Under the pieces are notes generated by a model. It ran no database searches, was not told the DNA's origin, and saw only the letters and a program-made list of their open reading frames with translations. A DNA stretch of 64,000 bases, from contig NZ_BAYD01000010.1 of the NCBI RefSeq assembly GCF_000685075.1, positions 1 to 64,000 of the forward strand. The letters run 5' to 3'. The position numbers were made by a program, and so were the translations under genes. Below are positions 42,677 to 51,966 of this stretch, piece by piece; the stretch's first letter is position 1; the number at the start of each line of letters is the position of its first letter. The DNA is from Paraburkholderia oxyphila NBRC 105797. Lineage in GTDB: Bacteria > Pseudomonadota > Gammaproteobacteria > Burkholderiales > Burkholderiaceae.

Positions 42677-45157
42677 ATGAAGGCAACTTGTTTTAACGCA
42701 TTCGGCGGACCGGAAGTTCTGACGATTGCGGAATTTCCCGACCCGCATCCGGGTCCCGGTCAAGTCCGGATCGCGGTCCGGGCTGCGGGTGTCAACGCAA
42801 GCGACTGGAAGAAGCGTCAAGGTCTGATGGACCAGGCCCTGCCCCAAACATTGGGCTATGAGGCGGCCGGGATCGTCGATGAACTCGGCGAGGGGGTCAC
42901 CGACGTGGCCCTCGGTGATCGCGTTTTCGGGTTTTGCATTGACGGCGCGGCCCAGGCCGAGTTGGCCGTGCTGACGTATTACGCGCCGATCCCATCGGCG
43001 CTCGATTTCGCTGTCGCGGCGTCATTGCCCGCCGCCATCGAGACCGCAGCTCGCGCACTGGACCAACTCCACGTCACGCGCGGTGCCACGTTGTTGATCA
43101 ACGGCGCCTCGGGCAACATCGGCGCGGCCGCCATTCAACTCGCGGTGGCGCGTGGCGCGCGCGTGATCGGTACAGCCAGCCCAGCCAATCAAGAATACGT
43201 GCGCACCCTGGGTGCCGAACCCGTTGCATACGGAGAAGGCATGGCCGATCGGGTTTACGCCCTGGCGCCAGAAGGCGTCGACCTGGCATTGGATGTTGCC
43301 GGAAACGGCATTTTGCCCGAACTCATCGAGCTCGCCGGCGGACCGAACCACGTGATCACAGTCGCCGATTTCGGTGGTGCAGAGCGGTACGGCGTGCGAT
43401 TCAGCCGAGGGGATGACGGTCGTGCGCTGTATGTGCTCGCCCAGATCGGCGAGCTGGTGACTTCGGGCCGGTTCGTGCTTCCAGCCGTTCATACCTTTCC
43501 TCTCCCCGAAGTCGCGCAGGCCCATCGCGTCGGCGAAGCCGGTCGCGCGATGGGAAAGCTCGTCTTGCTGATCGACACGCCGGGCGACCATGTTGGGCGT
43601 GATCAAACCGGAGATCACGACGAGCCTGCACCGCGACCAGAGAACCCGAGGCAGCCCGGGAAGACCCGAGCGCATCGCGACAACCCTCCCTCTGGCTTGC
43701 AATCCAGAGGGAGGGGGCGCTGGATGGCGCTTGGCGCCTTGAGTCTTGCTCAGTTGATGGATGTACTGGACAACACGATCGTGAACATTGCACTGCCGTC
43801 CGCGCAACACGATCTCGGATTCTCTACGGACAACCGGCAATGGATCGTCACCGGATACGCACTCGCGTTTGGGAGCCTTTTGCTCTTGGGGGGGCGGCTT
43901 TCCGATCTCTTTGGGCGAAAACGAATGTTCCTGGTCGGAGTAACCGGGTTCGTGATCGCGTCTGCCGTTGGCGGAGCCGCCAACGGGTTTCTTGCGCTTC
44001 TTGTAGCTCGCGTCGCGCAGGGTGCGTTTGCAGCCATGCTTGCTCCGGCGGCGTTGTCACTGGTGTCGTTGATTTTCGCGGATAACGCAGAAGATCGCGG
44101 TCGAGCTTTTGGCGTGTTCGGCGCGGTTTCGGGCGTCGGCGGTGCACTGGGGTTGTTGCTGGGCGGGGTCCTCACCGAGACCGTTTCGTGGCGATGGTGC
44201 CTTTACGTGAACCTCATCTTTGGCGTGGTTGCGCTGTTCGGCGCGCTTGCGTTCGTTCCTCGCGGTGACCGCTCACCACGCACACGTCTTGATTTACCTG
44301 GAATCACGACTGCGATGCTCGGCCTGGTCGGCATCGTGTACGGTCTTGGCAACGCTGCATCGCGAGGCTGGGGAGACATCTGGACGCTCGCCCCGCTGGC
44401 TGCCGGGGTCATCCTGATGATGATGTTTGTGATGATCGAGCGCCGTGTGGACAACCCGCTGTTGCCACTCAGTGTCGTCCTTGATCGGGTCCGCGGCGCG
44501 GCCTTTCTGACGCTCTGGATTTGCGGCATGGGAATGTTCGCCGTGTTTCTGTTTCTGACGTATTACCTTCAGGAAATTCTGAAGTTCAGCCCGGTCAATG
44601 CAGGCGTCGCATTCCTGCCCATGATTGGCGCAGTCGTCATGAGCTCGATTGTCTTCGGGACAGCACTCTTTCCGCGCACCGGCCCGCGACCTCTTGTACC
44701 GATCGGATGCGCGCTGGCTGCTGCTGGCATGTCGATGTTCACTGGCATCAGCGCGAATGCCAGTTATACCGTGCACGTTCTGCCTGCGCTGCTGGTGACC
44801 GGTATCGGATTTGGCATGATCTTCAGCCCCGTTCAGAATGCGGCGACCTCCGGGGTCCACGCCCATGACGCAGGGGTTGCTTCCGCGATGGTGAACACGG
44901 TCCAGCAGGTTGGCGGAGCGATAGGGATAGCTGCATTCAATTCGCTCGCCTCGACCGCCGTCAGCAACTACTTGACGAAACATGCCGACGCGGCGACACA
45001 GCCCGCGACGCTCACCCGCGCGACCCTCGCCGGCGACCACCTCGTGTTCTGGTCGGCAGCAGGCGTGTTTTTCGCTGGAGGTATCGTGGCGCTCCTCCTG
45101 TTCCGTAACGGCCCCATCCCGGTCAACTTGTATGCCAATCAGGCAGCCGCGCGCTGA
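42677..45157 (+). CDS. fusion of MDR-family NADPH:quinone reductase-like domain with DHA2 efflux pump
   Basis: An 826-residue fusion. Residues 1-302 are a zinc-free medium-chain reductase: N-terminal GroES-like fold (KATCFNAFGGPEVL), and an NADPH-binding NGASGNIGAAAIQLA near 150. Residues 303-348 are a Pro/Arg/Asp-rich linker. Residues 350-826 are a 14-helix DHA2 drug:proton antiporter (VLDNTIVNIALPSAQ, SDLFGRKRMFLVG, motif C GAVSGVGGALGLLLGG). The two parts could reduce and expel the same toxic quinone or enone. Inside the linker, a good ribosome-binding site (GAGGGAGGGGG) precedes ATG 43724, so the pump may also be made alone. The start at 42677 fits the reductase. Confidence 0.88.
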   Translation: MKATCFNAFGGPEVLTIAEFPDPHPGPGQVRIAVRAAGVNASDWKKRQGLMDQALPQTLGYEAAGIVDELGEGVTDVALGDRVFGFCIDGAAQAELAVLTYYAPIPSALDFAVAASLPAAIETAARALDQLHVTRGATLLINGASGNIGAAAIQLAVARGARVIGTASPANQEYVRTLGAEPVAYGEGMADRVYALAPEGVDLALDVAGNGILPELIELAGGPNHVITVADFGGAERYGVRFSRGDDGRALYVLAQIGELVTSGRFVLPAVHTFPLPEVAQAHRVGEAGRAMGKLVLLIDTPGDHVGRDQTGDHDEPAPRPENPRQPGKTRAHRDNPPSGLQSRGRGRWMALGALSLAQLMDVLDNTIVNIALPSAQHDLGFSTDNRQWIVTGYALAFGSLLLLGGRLSDLFGRKRMFLVGVTGFVIASAVGGAANGFLALLVARVAQGAFAAMLAPAALSLVSLIFADNAEDRGRAFGVFGAVSGVGGALGLLLGGVLTETVSWRWCLYVNLIFGVVALFGALAFVPRGDRSPRTRLDLPGITTAMLGLVGIVYGLGNAASRGWGDIWTLAPLAAGVILMMMFVMIERRVDNPLLPLSVVLDRVRGAAFLTLWICGMGMFAVFLFLTYYLQEILKFSPVNAGVAFLPMIGAVVMSSIVFGTALFPRTGPRPLVPIGCALAAAGMSMFTGISANASYTVHVLPALLVTGIGFGMIFSPVQNAATSGVHAHDAGVASAMVNTVQQVGGAIGIAAFNSLASTAVSNYLTKHADAATQPATLTRATLAGDHLVFWSAAGVFFAGGIVALLLFRNGPIPVNLYANQAAAR
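43684..43715 (+). promoter_or_regulatory. 12-bp hairpin that masks the internal ribosome-binding site in the fusion linker
   Basis: CCCTCCCTCTGG (43684-43695) pairs perfectly with CCAGAGGGAGGG (43704-43715) around an 8-base loop. The right arm contains the Shine-Dalgarno-like bases ahead of ATG 43724. The hairpin lies within codons 336-347 of the fused frame. Its position suggests either a leftover of a former intergenic terminator or a switch that opens when ribosomes read through from the reductase. Confidence 0.6.
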
Positions 45158-45394
45158 ACAGCGACGCTGCTGTCGTGACCGTTGGAGGACAACGCGCTTC
45201 GTTTCCCTGTCCCTGCGGAACACGTTACGTTGACGGCCGGCTCCAGGAGGAGGCAGCGCCCCTGTGTGCCTCATCTCAAGGTCGGGCGGGCTGGACTCAA
45301 GAAGCCGGGCTTGCTGCCGATATTGCCAATCAGGTCGTCTGCACCCGTCATCACGCATGGACGATAGAGCACTTGGACCAACTGGACAGGAACA

Positions 45395-47353
45395 ATGAAA
45401 AAAAGCGAATACCTCGCGACGAATGACGTCCACGAATTCGTCGCGTGGATGAGCGCGCATCTCGACGATGTCACCTTTGCCCACGCCTGCATCGTGCGCA
45501 AGGGAAACGAGCCATGGGCGTGCACCAGCCTGTTCAACGCCTACCAGAATTATCGGTGGGCCCACGTCCCGCTGCCAGAATACGGCCTGGACGCCGGTAG
45601 CGACTTCGCGTCAAACGTGAGCGTGCTTGAGCGCTTGCAGAAGGCGTTGCGCACGGGACTGGCGGCGGGCGACACCGGCGGCGTGCTGGCGGCGGCAACC
45701 GCAGTGATGAAATGGGGCGGTGTCGTGAACCATAACGTTGGCTGGCTCAACACGTGGCGCGCAGACCTTTGCCGCATCATCGGTGAGACACGCGACGCGA
45801 TCAACGCGGGCGACACGGATCACCCGGCCTTTGCGCGGAGCGAGCTTCGCTTCACGTCGGGGATGAGCAAGGTGTATTCGCTTGTTTGCGACGATTTCGC
45901 GATCTACGATAGCCGCGTGGCCGCCGCACTTTGCCGGGCGGTCGTGCTGTTCTGTCGTCAGACGGGACGCAACCGCGTGCCGGCAGCGCTGAATTTCCCG
46001 TGGGCGGCCGCGAAGAGCGCTTCGAACTCCGGCAATCCGCCGGCGCGTAATGCGGCCCAGGACGGATACACGTTTCAGAGGCTGGTACGCGGGCATTCTT
46101 ACGTCACCTGGAATATGAAGGCGAGCTGGCTGCTGGCTGCGGTCGCGTCGCACCGCAGTACCCAGGATAGCGCATTTGCGCGGCTGGACTCCAGAGCGCA
46201 GCGGCTGCGCGCAATGGAAGCCGCGTTGTTCATGTTCGGCTATGACCTGGTGAATGGTCCAGAGCGCGGACAGAGCGGTGGCCCTCGCCCGCCATCGCCA
46301 GTGATGTCCGGTGGGCCGTCGCCCGATACCGGGCCGACGACCGAGGACGATTGGGCTCAGTGCAAGACGCCGTCCCGCGAGAATCCGTTCGAATATCGGT
46401 TGGCCCCGGCAGCGGACGGCATTCAAACCCGAGACGTGGGCAACAACCCAATAGCCGGCTTTACCGACGAAGAGATCAACAGGACGCTCCAGGCGTTGCT
46501 CAGAGACTTCGGCGATCAACCGTTCCCGCTCGCGAACAGCGTCGATCGCGTGCCTGCCGGAACTGAGCGAAATGGCCTCGGAACAGCGTTCTGGAAGGAG
46601 ACCAAAAGGAGCGCAGGTTACACGAGCCGGCCCGATTTCCGCGGCGACGATGGTTTCTGGCACGCATACCCCGCGCTGCGGCATCACGGCTTCTCGTTCG
46701 AGGACATCGCCAACCCTGCTGTCTTCTCAAGCGATCCGCATCTTGCATGGGGCTTCTATGGGCACCGCCTCAAACTCTATCGCGCGACGCAACCGCATGC
46801 GGGTTTTCATCTTCTGCTGAATTGGGCGTCACGCATGGAGCATGGCGCGTTCGTGTTCACGAGCAACGTCGACGGCCAGTTCCAAAAAGCGGGCTTCTCC
46901 GGCGAACGAGTCGAGGAATGCCATGGAACCATTCATGCGCTGCAATGCGTCGACGCCTGCACGAACGATACATGGCCAGCCGACGACTTCGATCCCGTCG
47001 TCGATCCGCGCACCTGCCGCCTGCAAAACGCATTGCCGCGCTGTCCGCATTGCGGATCGCTTGCGCGGCCGAACATCCTGATGTTCGGCGACTGGAAATG
47101 GGTGGACCGTGCTGCGCAGCGCCAGGCCTCTCGTCTTGCCAGCTGGTTGCACGAGGTGAACCACCTCATTGTGCTCGAGATGGGTGCGGGACGCGCGCTA
47201 CCCACAGTCCGCCGGTTCAGCGAGCGCCATGGTCCGCGCGTCGTTCGCATCAATCCAAAAGAATCTGCCATTCCCCCTGCGTTAGGGATTGGCGTCGACG
47301 AAGGCGCGTTGGCGACTTTGCAGGCACTCGAGACATTATTGTCGGCGGGTTGA
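45395..47353 (+). CDS. unknown-domain / Sir2-domain fusion protein lacking the first NAD motif
   Basis: A 652-residue protein. Residues 1-290 are an unrecognised domain with conserved-looking MKWGGVVNHNVGWL and YSLVCDDFAIYDSRVAAAL. A Gly/Pro-rich hinge (292-315) and a second unknown part follow. From about 411 a Sir2 deacylase domain runs to 650: PDFRGDDGFW, WGFYGHRLKLYR, TSNVD (Asn491), catalytic His510 (ECHG), and zinc cysteines 518, 522, 550 and 553. The usual opening GAG-M/I-S loop that binds NAD is absent, the match starting at PDFRG. Either a recent fusion cut off the first 35 or so residues of Sir2, or activity is altered or lost. Confidence 0.8.
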   Translation: MKKSEYLATNDVHEFVAWMSAHLDDVTFAHACIVRKGNEPWACTSLFNAYQNYRWAHVPLPEYGLDAGSDFASNVSVLERLQKALRTGLAAGDTGGVLAAATAVMKWGGVVNHNVGWLNTWRADLCRIIGETRDAINAGDTDHPAFARSELRFTSGMSKVYSLVCDDFAIYDSRVAAALCRAVVLFCRQTGRNRVPAALNFPWAAAKSASNSGNPPARNAAQDGYTFQRLVRGHSYVTWNMKASWLLAAVASHRSTQDSAFARLDSRAQRLRAMEAALFMFGYDLVNGPERGQSGGPRPPSPVMSGGPSPDTGPTTEDDWAQCKTPSRENPFEYRLAPAADGIQTRDVGNNPIAGFTDEEINRTLQALLRDFGDQPFPLANSVDRVPAGTERNGLGTAFWKETKRSAGYTSRPDFRGDDGFWHAYPALRHHGFSFEDIANPAVFSSDPHLAWGFYGHRLKLYRATQPHAGFHLLLNWASRMEHGAFVFTSNVDGQFQKAGFSGERVEECHGTIHALQCVDACTNDTWPADDFDPVVDPRTCRLQNALPRCPHCGSLARPNILMFGDWKWVDRAAQRQASRLASWLHEVNHLIVLEMGAGRALPTVRRFSERHGPRVVRINPKESAIPPALGIGVDEGALATLQALETLLSAG

Positions 47354-47459
47354 GTTGCGGGCCGCCGTTACGGCGCGCTCGAGGCACGACTGTATCCACA
47401 AATCGTTGAATCGGCCTCTGCGTGAGACACTTTTTCGCGCTGGAAACGGCCATTATGCG

Positions 47460-48749
47460 CTACCGCCCAAGCGCAAACACGCAGGTGTGTATGACCACAC
47501 CCACAAACCCGCCCACGAACGTCCCGTTGATCCGGATGAACTGCAGATCGCGGCCGATTTCCGCTTCGAACTTGCCGCTTACCTCTTGCGCGTTCCAGCC
47601 TTTCACGACATCGGCAATCATGAGTGACAGCCGATTGCGGTAACGCGCAAGCAGCGCCCGCGCCAGCTCGAGCCACCAAGCGTTCAGCTTTTTTTGCATC
47701 GTGGGCGTGCTTTCGATGGCTTCGCCGAAAGACACCAAAGCGCCGGCGATCACACCGCGCACAACCGGTTCCGCGCTTTGTGCATCGGCAGCCAGGAGCA
47801 ATCGCACGCGATCGATTATGACGCGGCTATAGCCACCCGCCTTGAAATGCCGGATGCCATCGCGCAACAGCAGCCTGCCGAATCTCCGGTACGCGGGCGC
47901 GGTTTGCAGATCGAGCGACAGTGCGCGCACGGCCTCGTCAAACTGCCCGCGCAGCTCATGATCGGGATTGTCCGCCGCTTCATGAATCAGCGCGACGATG
48001 CCTTCAACGAATTTGTTGACGATATAGGCATCGAGCAGCGCAGGCGTGAATCGCGACGCTTCGCTGAATTTCGCCTTGATGAGATCGACGTTGTCCGTCA
48101 ACCATGTCTTCATGGCGCTCAGCCCGCGATCGAGCAGCGGCTGATGGCGATCGCCCTCGGTCAGCATGTCGAGCACCTGGCCGGCGATGCGGGACACATC
48201 GAGCGTGCGCGCCTGTGCGAACACGAACCGGTCGAATAACGCTTCGATATCCGCCTCGTCCAGGCGTTCGAGCAGGCGCGGCAATGAATCGGCCGCCAAA
48301 CCCGCAATCGCCGCACTGTTCTCCCTTTCCGCCAGCCACGTCGCCAGCGCGTGCGCGGCGTTGTATTCGCTCAAGCGCCCCACAACCAGTTCGGGCGTCA
48401 GAAAATTCTCTTCCACGAAGCTGCCCAGACTCTCCCCAATGCGTGCCTGGTTATTGGGCACAATAGCCGTGTGCGGAATGGGCAGACCCATAGGATGCCG
48501 AAATAGCGCCACCACCGCATACCAGTCCGCAATGGCGCCTACCGTGCCCGCTTCCGCGAACGCGCGCGGCCACGCGAGCCATGGATAGGCCGCCTGCCAG
48601 ACGACACACGCGAACAACAGCACGATCATGGCCACCAGTAAAGCGGTTGCCGTTGCGCGCATGCGCTTGAGTCGGGTGAGCTTGTCGTCAGCCGCCGCGC
48701 GGGCCTTCGCGCCCGCGAGCGGCTCCTTCTCGTTGGCCACCGCGCTCAA
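47460..48749 (-). CDS. DUF445-family membrane-anchored protein
   Basis: A 429-residue protein of the DUF445 family. An N-terminal hydrophobic helix (about 38-60) is followed by ADWYAVVALFRHPMGLPIPHTAIVP, the family signature, then a long helical region, and a C-terminal hydrophobic helix (about 408-425; GTFVGGFVGVVIHTCVFALG). Function unknown. TTG at 48749 is chosen because AGGAG lies 5 bases before it and it overlaps the stop of the depolymerase gene (TTGA); a GTG at 48740 is possible. It ends the PHA cluster. Confidence 0.85.
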   Translation of the reverse strand: MSAVANEKEPLAGAKARAAADDKLTRLKRMRATATALLVAMIVLLFACVVWQAAYPWLAWPRAFAEAGTVGAIADWYAVVALFRHPMGLPIPHTAIVPNNQARIGESLGSFVEENFLTPELVVGRLSEYNAAHALATWLAERENSAAIAGLAADSLPRLLERLDEADIEALFDRFVFAQARTLDVSRIAGQVLDMLTEGDRHQPLLDRGLSAMKTWLTDNVDLIKAKFSEASRFTPALLDAYIVNKFVEGIVALIHEAADNPDHELRGQFDEAVRALSLDLQTAPAYRRFGRLLLRDGIRHFKAGGYSRVIIDRVRLLLAADAQSAEPVVRGVIAGALVSFGEAIESTPTMQKKLNAWWLELARALLARYRNRLSLMIADVVKGWNAQEVSGKFEAEIGRDLQFIRINGTFVGGFVGVVIHTCVFALGR

Positions 48750-49588
48750 CCCGTCTCCTGCCCGAGAAAGCGCTTCACCAGCGGCGCGACTTCCCGCGCA
48801 CGCGTGATGAGGAACAGGTGGCCATCGTCGATCACATGCAGCGTGGCTTTGGGTATCCGCGCAGCAAGAATCTTCGCGTTCGTGAGCGGCACGATGGGAT
48901 CGTCGTTGCCGTGCATGACGAGCGTTGGCTGGCGCAGCGCGCCGAGCCACGGCAGGCTCGTCCACCCCGACGCCGCCAGCAACTGGTAAAGATAGCCGCG
49001 GCCGCGCGGCGCCTGAATGTGGCGGCTGTGCTCGTCGAGCAGCGTGGCGTCGCGGCGGTAGGCGCCGCCGTAAATCTCGGCGCCAACCTCCTTCAGATAC
49101 GCCGGATCGGTGTAGCGGCGCGGGCCGACCAGCTTCGCCAGCACGGACAGCCGCGCCGGCACCATGATCACGCCCGGCGAGGTGGCCGCGAGAATCAGCT
49201 TGCGGCAGCGGCGCGGGTAAAGATGCGCGAACTGCTGCGCGAGCGCACCGCCCCACGACACGCCGAGCACATCGACCGGCCCTGCGTAGCCGAGCCGCGT
49301 CAGCAACTTCTCGGAGAGCACCGCGAGCGTCGAGAAGCGGTAGGGAATCAGTGGAGCGGGCGAGCCGCCCACGCCGGGCACATCGAAGACGATCACGGTC
49401 ACGTCGTCGAGCGCGGCAACGAACGGCTCGACCAGTTCGAGATTCGCGCCGATGCCGTTGAATAGCAGCAGCGGCACGCCATCGTCACGGCCGCGGCGGA
49501 CCCCGACGCGCAGCAACTGGCCGTCCAGATCGAGCGTCTGGATTTGCATGACTTCGACCACCTCCGGGCTTGTTTGTATGTCGTTCAT
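48746..49588 (-). CDS. phaZ: medium-chain-length PHA depolymerase (alpha/beta hydrolase)
   Basis: A 280-residue intracellular alpha/beta hydrolase with nucleophile elbow GVSWGG (Ser111), Asp in GNDDPIVP and His in DDGHLFL, the layout of PhaZ from mcl-PHA clusters. It follows the phasin gene by about 130 bases in the same direction, beside a class II-like synthase. It would release 3-hydroxyalkanoate units from stored polymer. The ATG at 49588 is chosen as the start of the conserved domain; upstream in-frame codons are unlike the family. Confidence 0.85.
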   Translation of the reverse strand: MNDIQTSPEVVEVMQIQTLDLDGQLLRVGVRRGRDDGVPLLLFNGIGANLELVEPFVAALDDVTVIVFDVPGVGGSPAPLIPYRFSTLAVLSEKLLTRLGYAGPVDVLGVSWGGALAQQFAHLYPRRCRKLILAATSPGVIMVPARLSVLAKLVGPRRYTDPAYLKEVGAEIYGGAYRRDATLLDEHSRHIQAPRGRGYLYQLLAASGWTSLPWLGALRQPTLVMHGNDDPIVPLTNAKILAARIPKATLHVIDDGHLFLITRAREVAPLVKRFLGQETG

Positions 49589-49719
49589 CCGGTCGTTTCC
49601 CCTGCCAGGACGTTCTGTGATGGTAGGTAATCGCACGTGGCGGGCACGCGATGGGCACATAGTGGCGCGCCATGTCACGTGATGGCCCGCCACGGCGGCT
49701 GCTCGGCGGGCCCGCAAGA

Positions 49720-50139
49720 TCACTTCTTGACTTGCACGAGCGCCTTGACTTCCTCGACATGCTCGGCAAAGCGCTTCGTCACGACCGCGATGCTGTCGGT
49801 CTGAGCGCGATACGCCGCGTCCGCCAGCTCCTGCATGTCGATGAAGGCTTTTTGCAGCGCATTCTTCACGTCTTCGCCTGCGCTCAGGCCAACGCTCTCC
49901 GGCTTCGTCAGCCGCGAGACCAGCGATTGCAGCTCGCCCATCTTCGCGCGGAAAATGTCCACCTGCTTCTGGCTGACTTGCTGCACGCCCGCGAGCGCGG
50001 TCATGTTGGCCTCGGCAAGCGCCTCGACGTCCTTACGGCGCGATTCGAGAAATGCCGCAACGTCCACGCCCGGAAGCTTGAACTGCGTAATGAGTTTCGT
50101 GTACTCGGCAAAGATGCCGCTGGGGTTCGTCGATACCAT
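49720..50139 (-). CDS. phasin
   Basis: A 139-residue helical protein of the phasin family: FAEYTKLITQFKLPGVDVAAF, then RRKDVEALAEANMTALAGVQ, the typical start of granule-coat proteins. It covers PHA granules and affects their size. TCAGGAGATCC precedes the ATG at 50139. It follows the synthase gene by 60 bases. Confidence 0.93.
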   Translation of the reverse strand: MVSTNPSGIFAEYTKLITQFKLPGVDVAAFLESRRKDVEALAEANMTALAGVQQVSQKQVDIFRAKMGELQSLVSRLTKPESVGLSAGEDVKNALQKAFIDMQELADAAYRAQTDSIAVVTKRFAEHVEEVKALVQVKK

Positions 50140-50199
50140 GTCTGGATCTCCTGATTGAAAGTAAAAGATAAAAATTCGCGTTCGGCGCTGAGCGTGCCG

Positions 50200-51906
50200 T
50201 CACGCTTCCAGAACGTACGTTCCGGGCGCTGCGGCAAGGGCCGGATGCCGTTCGCTGCCCGGTGCGGCCGGCGCTGCTCGCTTGACTCCTGAGCGCTCCA
50301 CCAGCCAGTCGCGCCAGTTGGCCCACCACGAGTCTTTCTCGGTTTGCGCAGCGCTCAGCCATGCATCGGCATCCGCGGGCAGCGCGGGATTGAGGAAGTA
50401 CTTCGCCTTGGGATTGCCCGGCGGATTGATGAGGCTCTGGATATGGCCGCTCGAGCTCAGCACGAAGCGCGTATTGCCGCCAAACTGGCGCGCCGTGCCA
50501 TACACGCCCTTCCACGGCGTGATGTGGTCGGTGATGCCCGCCACCACGTACTTGTCGCACGTGACTTGCGAGAGGTCGACCGGCGTTCCCAGCACCGTCA
50601 GCGCACCCGGCCGGCTGAACAGGTTCTCGGTGAAAATATCGAGCAGCTGGCCATGGAATTTCGCCGGCAGCCGCGTCGTGTCGTTGTTCCAGTAAAGCAC
50701 GTCGAACGCGGGCGGCGCGTTGCCCATCAGATAGTTGTTGACCCAGTAGTTCCAGACCAGATCGTTGGGGCGCATCCACGCGAAGATGCGGCCCATCTCC
50801 TCGCCCGCCAGCACGCCGCGTGCGATGCTGTGCTGCTTGGCCGCCGCAACGGCTTCGGGCGTGGCAAAGAGGCCAAGCTGCGAGTCGGCGGAATTGTCGA
50901 GCACGGCCACCATCAGCGTGGTCGCGTTGACCGTCTTTTCACCCCGGCTCGCGAGATGCCCGAGCAGCGCGGAAATCGTCATCGCGCCGGAGCAGGCGCC
51001 GTGCACGTTGACGTCCTCGCTGCCGGTGATCTCGCGCACGGCCGTGATCGCTTCCATGAGCGCGCTCACATAGGTGTCGAGATCCCAATGGCTGTGCGCG
51101 CTAGTCGGATTGCGCCAGCTCACGACGAAGGTCTGGAGCCCGTTCTGGACCAGATAGTCGACGATGCTCTTGCCCTCGGCCAGGTCGAAGACATAGAACT
51201 TGTTGATCTGGGGCGGCACGATCAGCTGGGGCCGGCTATAGACCTCGGTGGTTGCCGACGAATATTGAATCAGCTCGAGCAATTCATTGCGAAAGACCAC
51301 CGCCCCCTTGGACGTGCCCAGGTTCTTGCCCACTTCGAACGCCGTCTTGTTCACCTGCGCCGGCATGCCCTGATTCTTGAGCATGTCGTTGACAGCATTG
51401 TTCAAGCCATCGAGCAGGCTCATGCCGCCCGAATCCACGACCTTCTTCAATGCGGCCGGATTGCCGAGCAAGGTGTTGGTGGGCGAGGCCGCATCGGTGA
51501 AGAGCGAGGCCACGAACTTCGCGCGCTCCTTCGTGTTCGCGTCGAGCCCCGAGCGCTCGACGAAGCCGGCGATCGAATCGCGCCAGGCGAGATAGCCGCG
51601 CATCGTCATGCTATAGATCGGGTTCTGCTGCCACGCCGTATCGGCGAAGCGCTTGTCGCCTTGCGGCGGCGCGCTTTTCGCGTGCCCCGTGACGATGCCC
51701 AGCATATCGCGGGCGAGCGTCATTTCCTGCTCCATCACGAGCGCGGGCTGACGCATCGCCTGGGCGCCGATCTGCTGCACGGTGGCCAGCACATCGCAGG
51801 GCCGCAGGCCAACGAATGGGTTCGGGCCCGGGAGCGCTTGCTCGACCGAAGCGGCAAACGCATTCGCGCTCTCGCTTTGCCGGGGGGTTTCAGTGACGAC
51901 TGCCAT
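50200..51906 (-). CDS. phaC: PHA synthase, class II-like
   Basis: A 568-residue synthase that polymerises (R)-3-hydroxyacyl-CoA into PHA on granules. The nucleophile Cys305 lies in GACSGAMT, the Asp in AGITDHITPW and the His in SSSGHIQSLI. The motif and the stretch YWVNNYLMGNAPPAFDVLYW resemble class II (medium-chain) synthases rather than the class I GYCVGG type. The second Gly of the lipase box is Ala here, a small departure. Neighbours (ligase, MaoC hydratase, phasin, PhaZ) support a medium-chain pathway. Confidence 0.93.
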   Translation of the reverse strand: MAVVTETPRQSESANAFAASVEQALPGPNPFVGLRPCDVLATVQQIGAQAMRQPALVMEQEMTLARDMLGIVTGHAKSAPPQGDKRFADTAWQQNPIYSMTMRGYLAWRDSIAGFVERSGLDANTKERAKFVASLFTDAASPTNTLLGNPAALKKVVDSGGMSLLDGLNNAVNDMLKNQGMPAQVNKTAFEVGKNLGTSKGAVVFRNELLELIQYSSATTEVYSRPQLIVPPQINKFYVFDLAEGKSIVDYLVQNGLQTFVVSWRNPTSAHSHWDLDTYVSALMEAITAVREITGSEDVNVHGACSGAMTISALLGHLASRGEKTVNATTLMVAVLDNSADSQLGLFATPEAVAAAKQHSIARGVLAGEEMGRIFAWMRPNDLVWNYWVNNYLMGNAPPAFDVLYWNNDTTRLPAKFHGQLLDIFTENLFSRPGALTVLGTPVDLSQVTCDKYVVAGITDHITPWKGVYGTARQFGGNTRFVLSSSGHIQSLINPPGNPKAKYFLNPALPADADAWLSAAQTEKDSWWANWRDWLVERSGVKRAAPAAPGSERHPALAAAPGTYVLEA

Positions 51907-51966
51907 GGGGTGCTCCTCGAGTATGTCTTCAGCTTCGTACGATCGGGTACGCAGCCAGGGCCTTGT

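Noticed and set aside
48750..49256. Extending DUF445 upstream to 49256 as one long gene
   Set aside because: The extension is the out-of-frame shadow of the depolymerase gene; the family domain begins near 48749.
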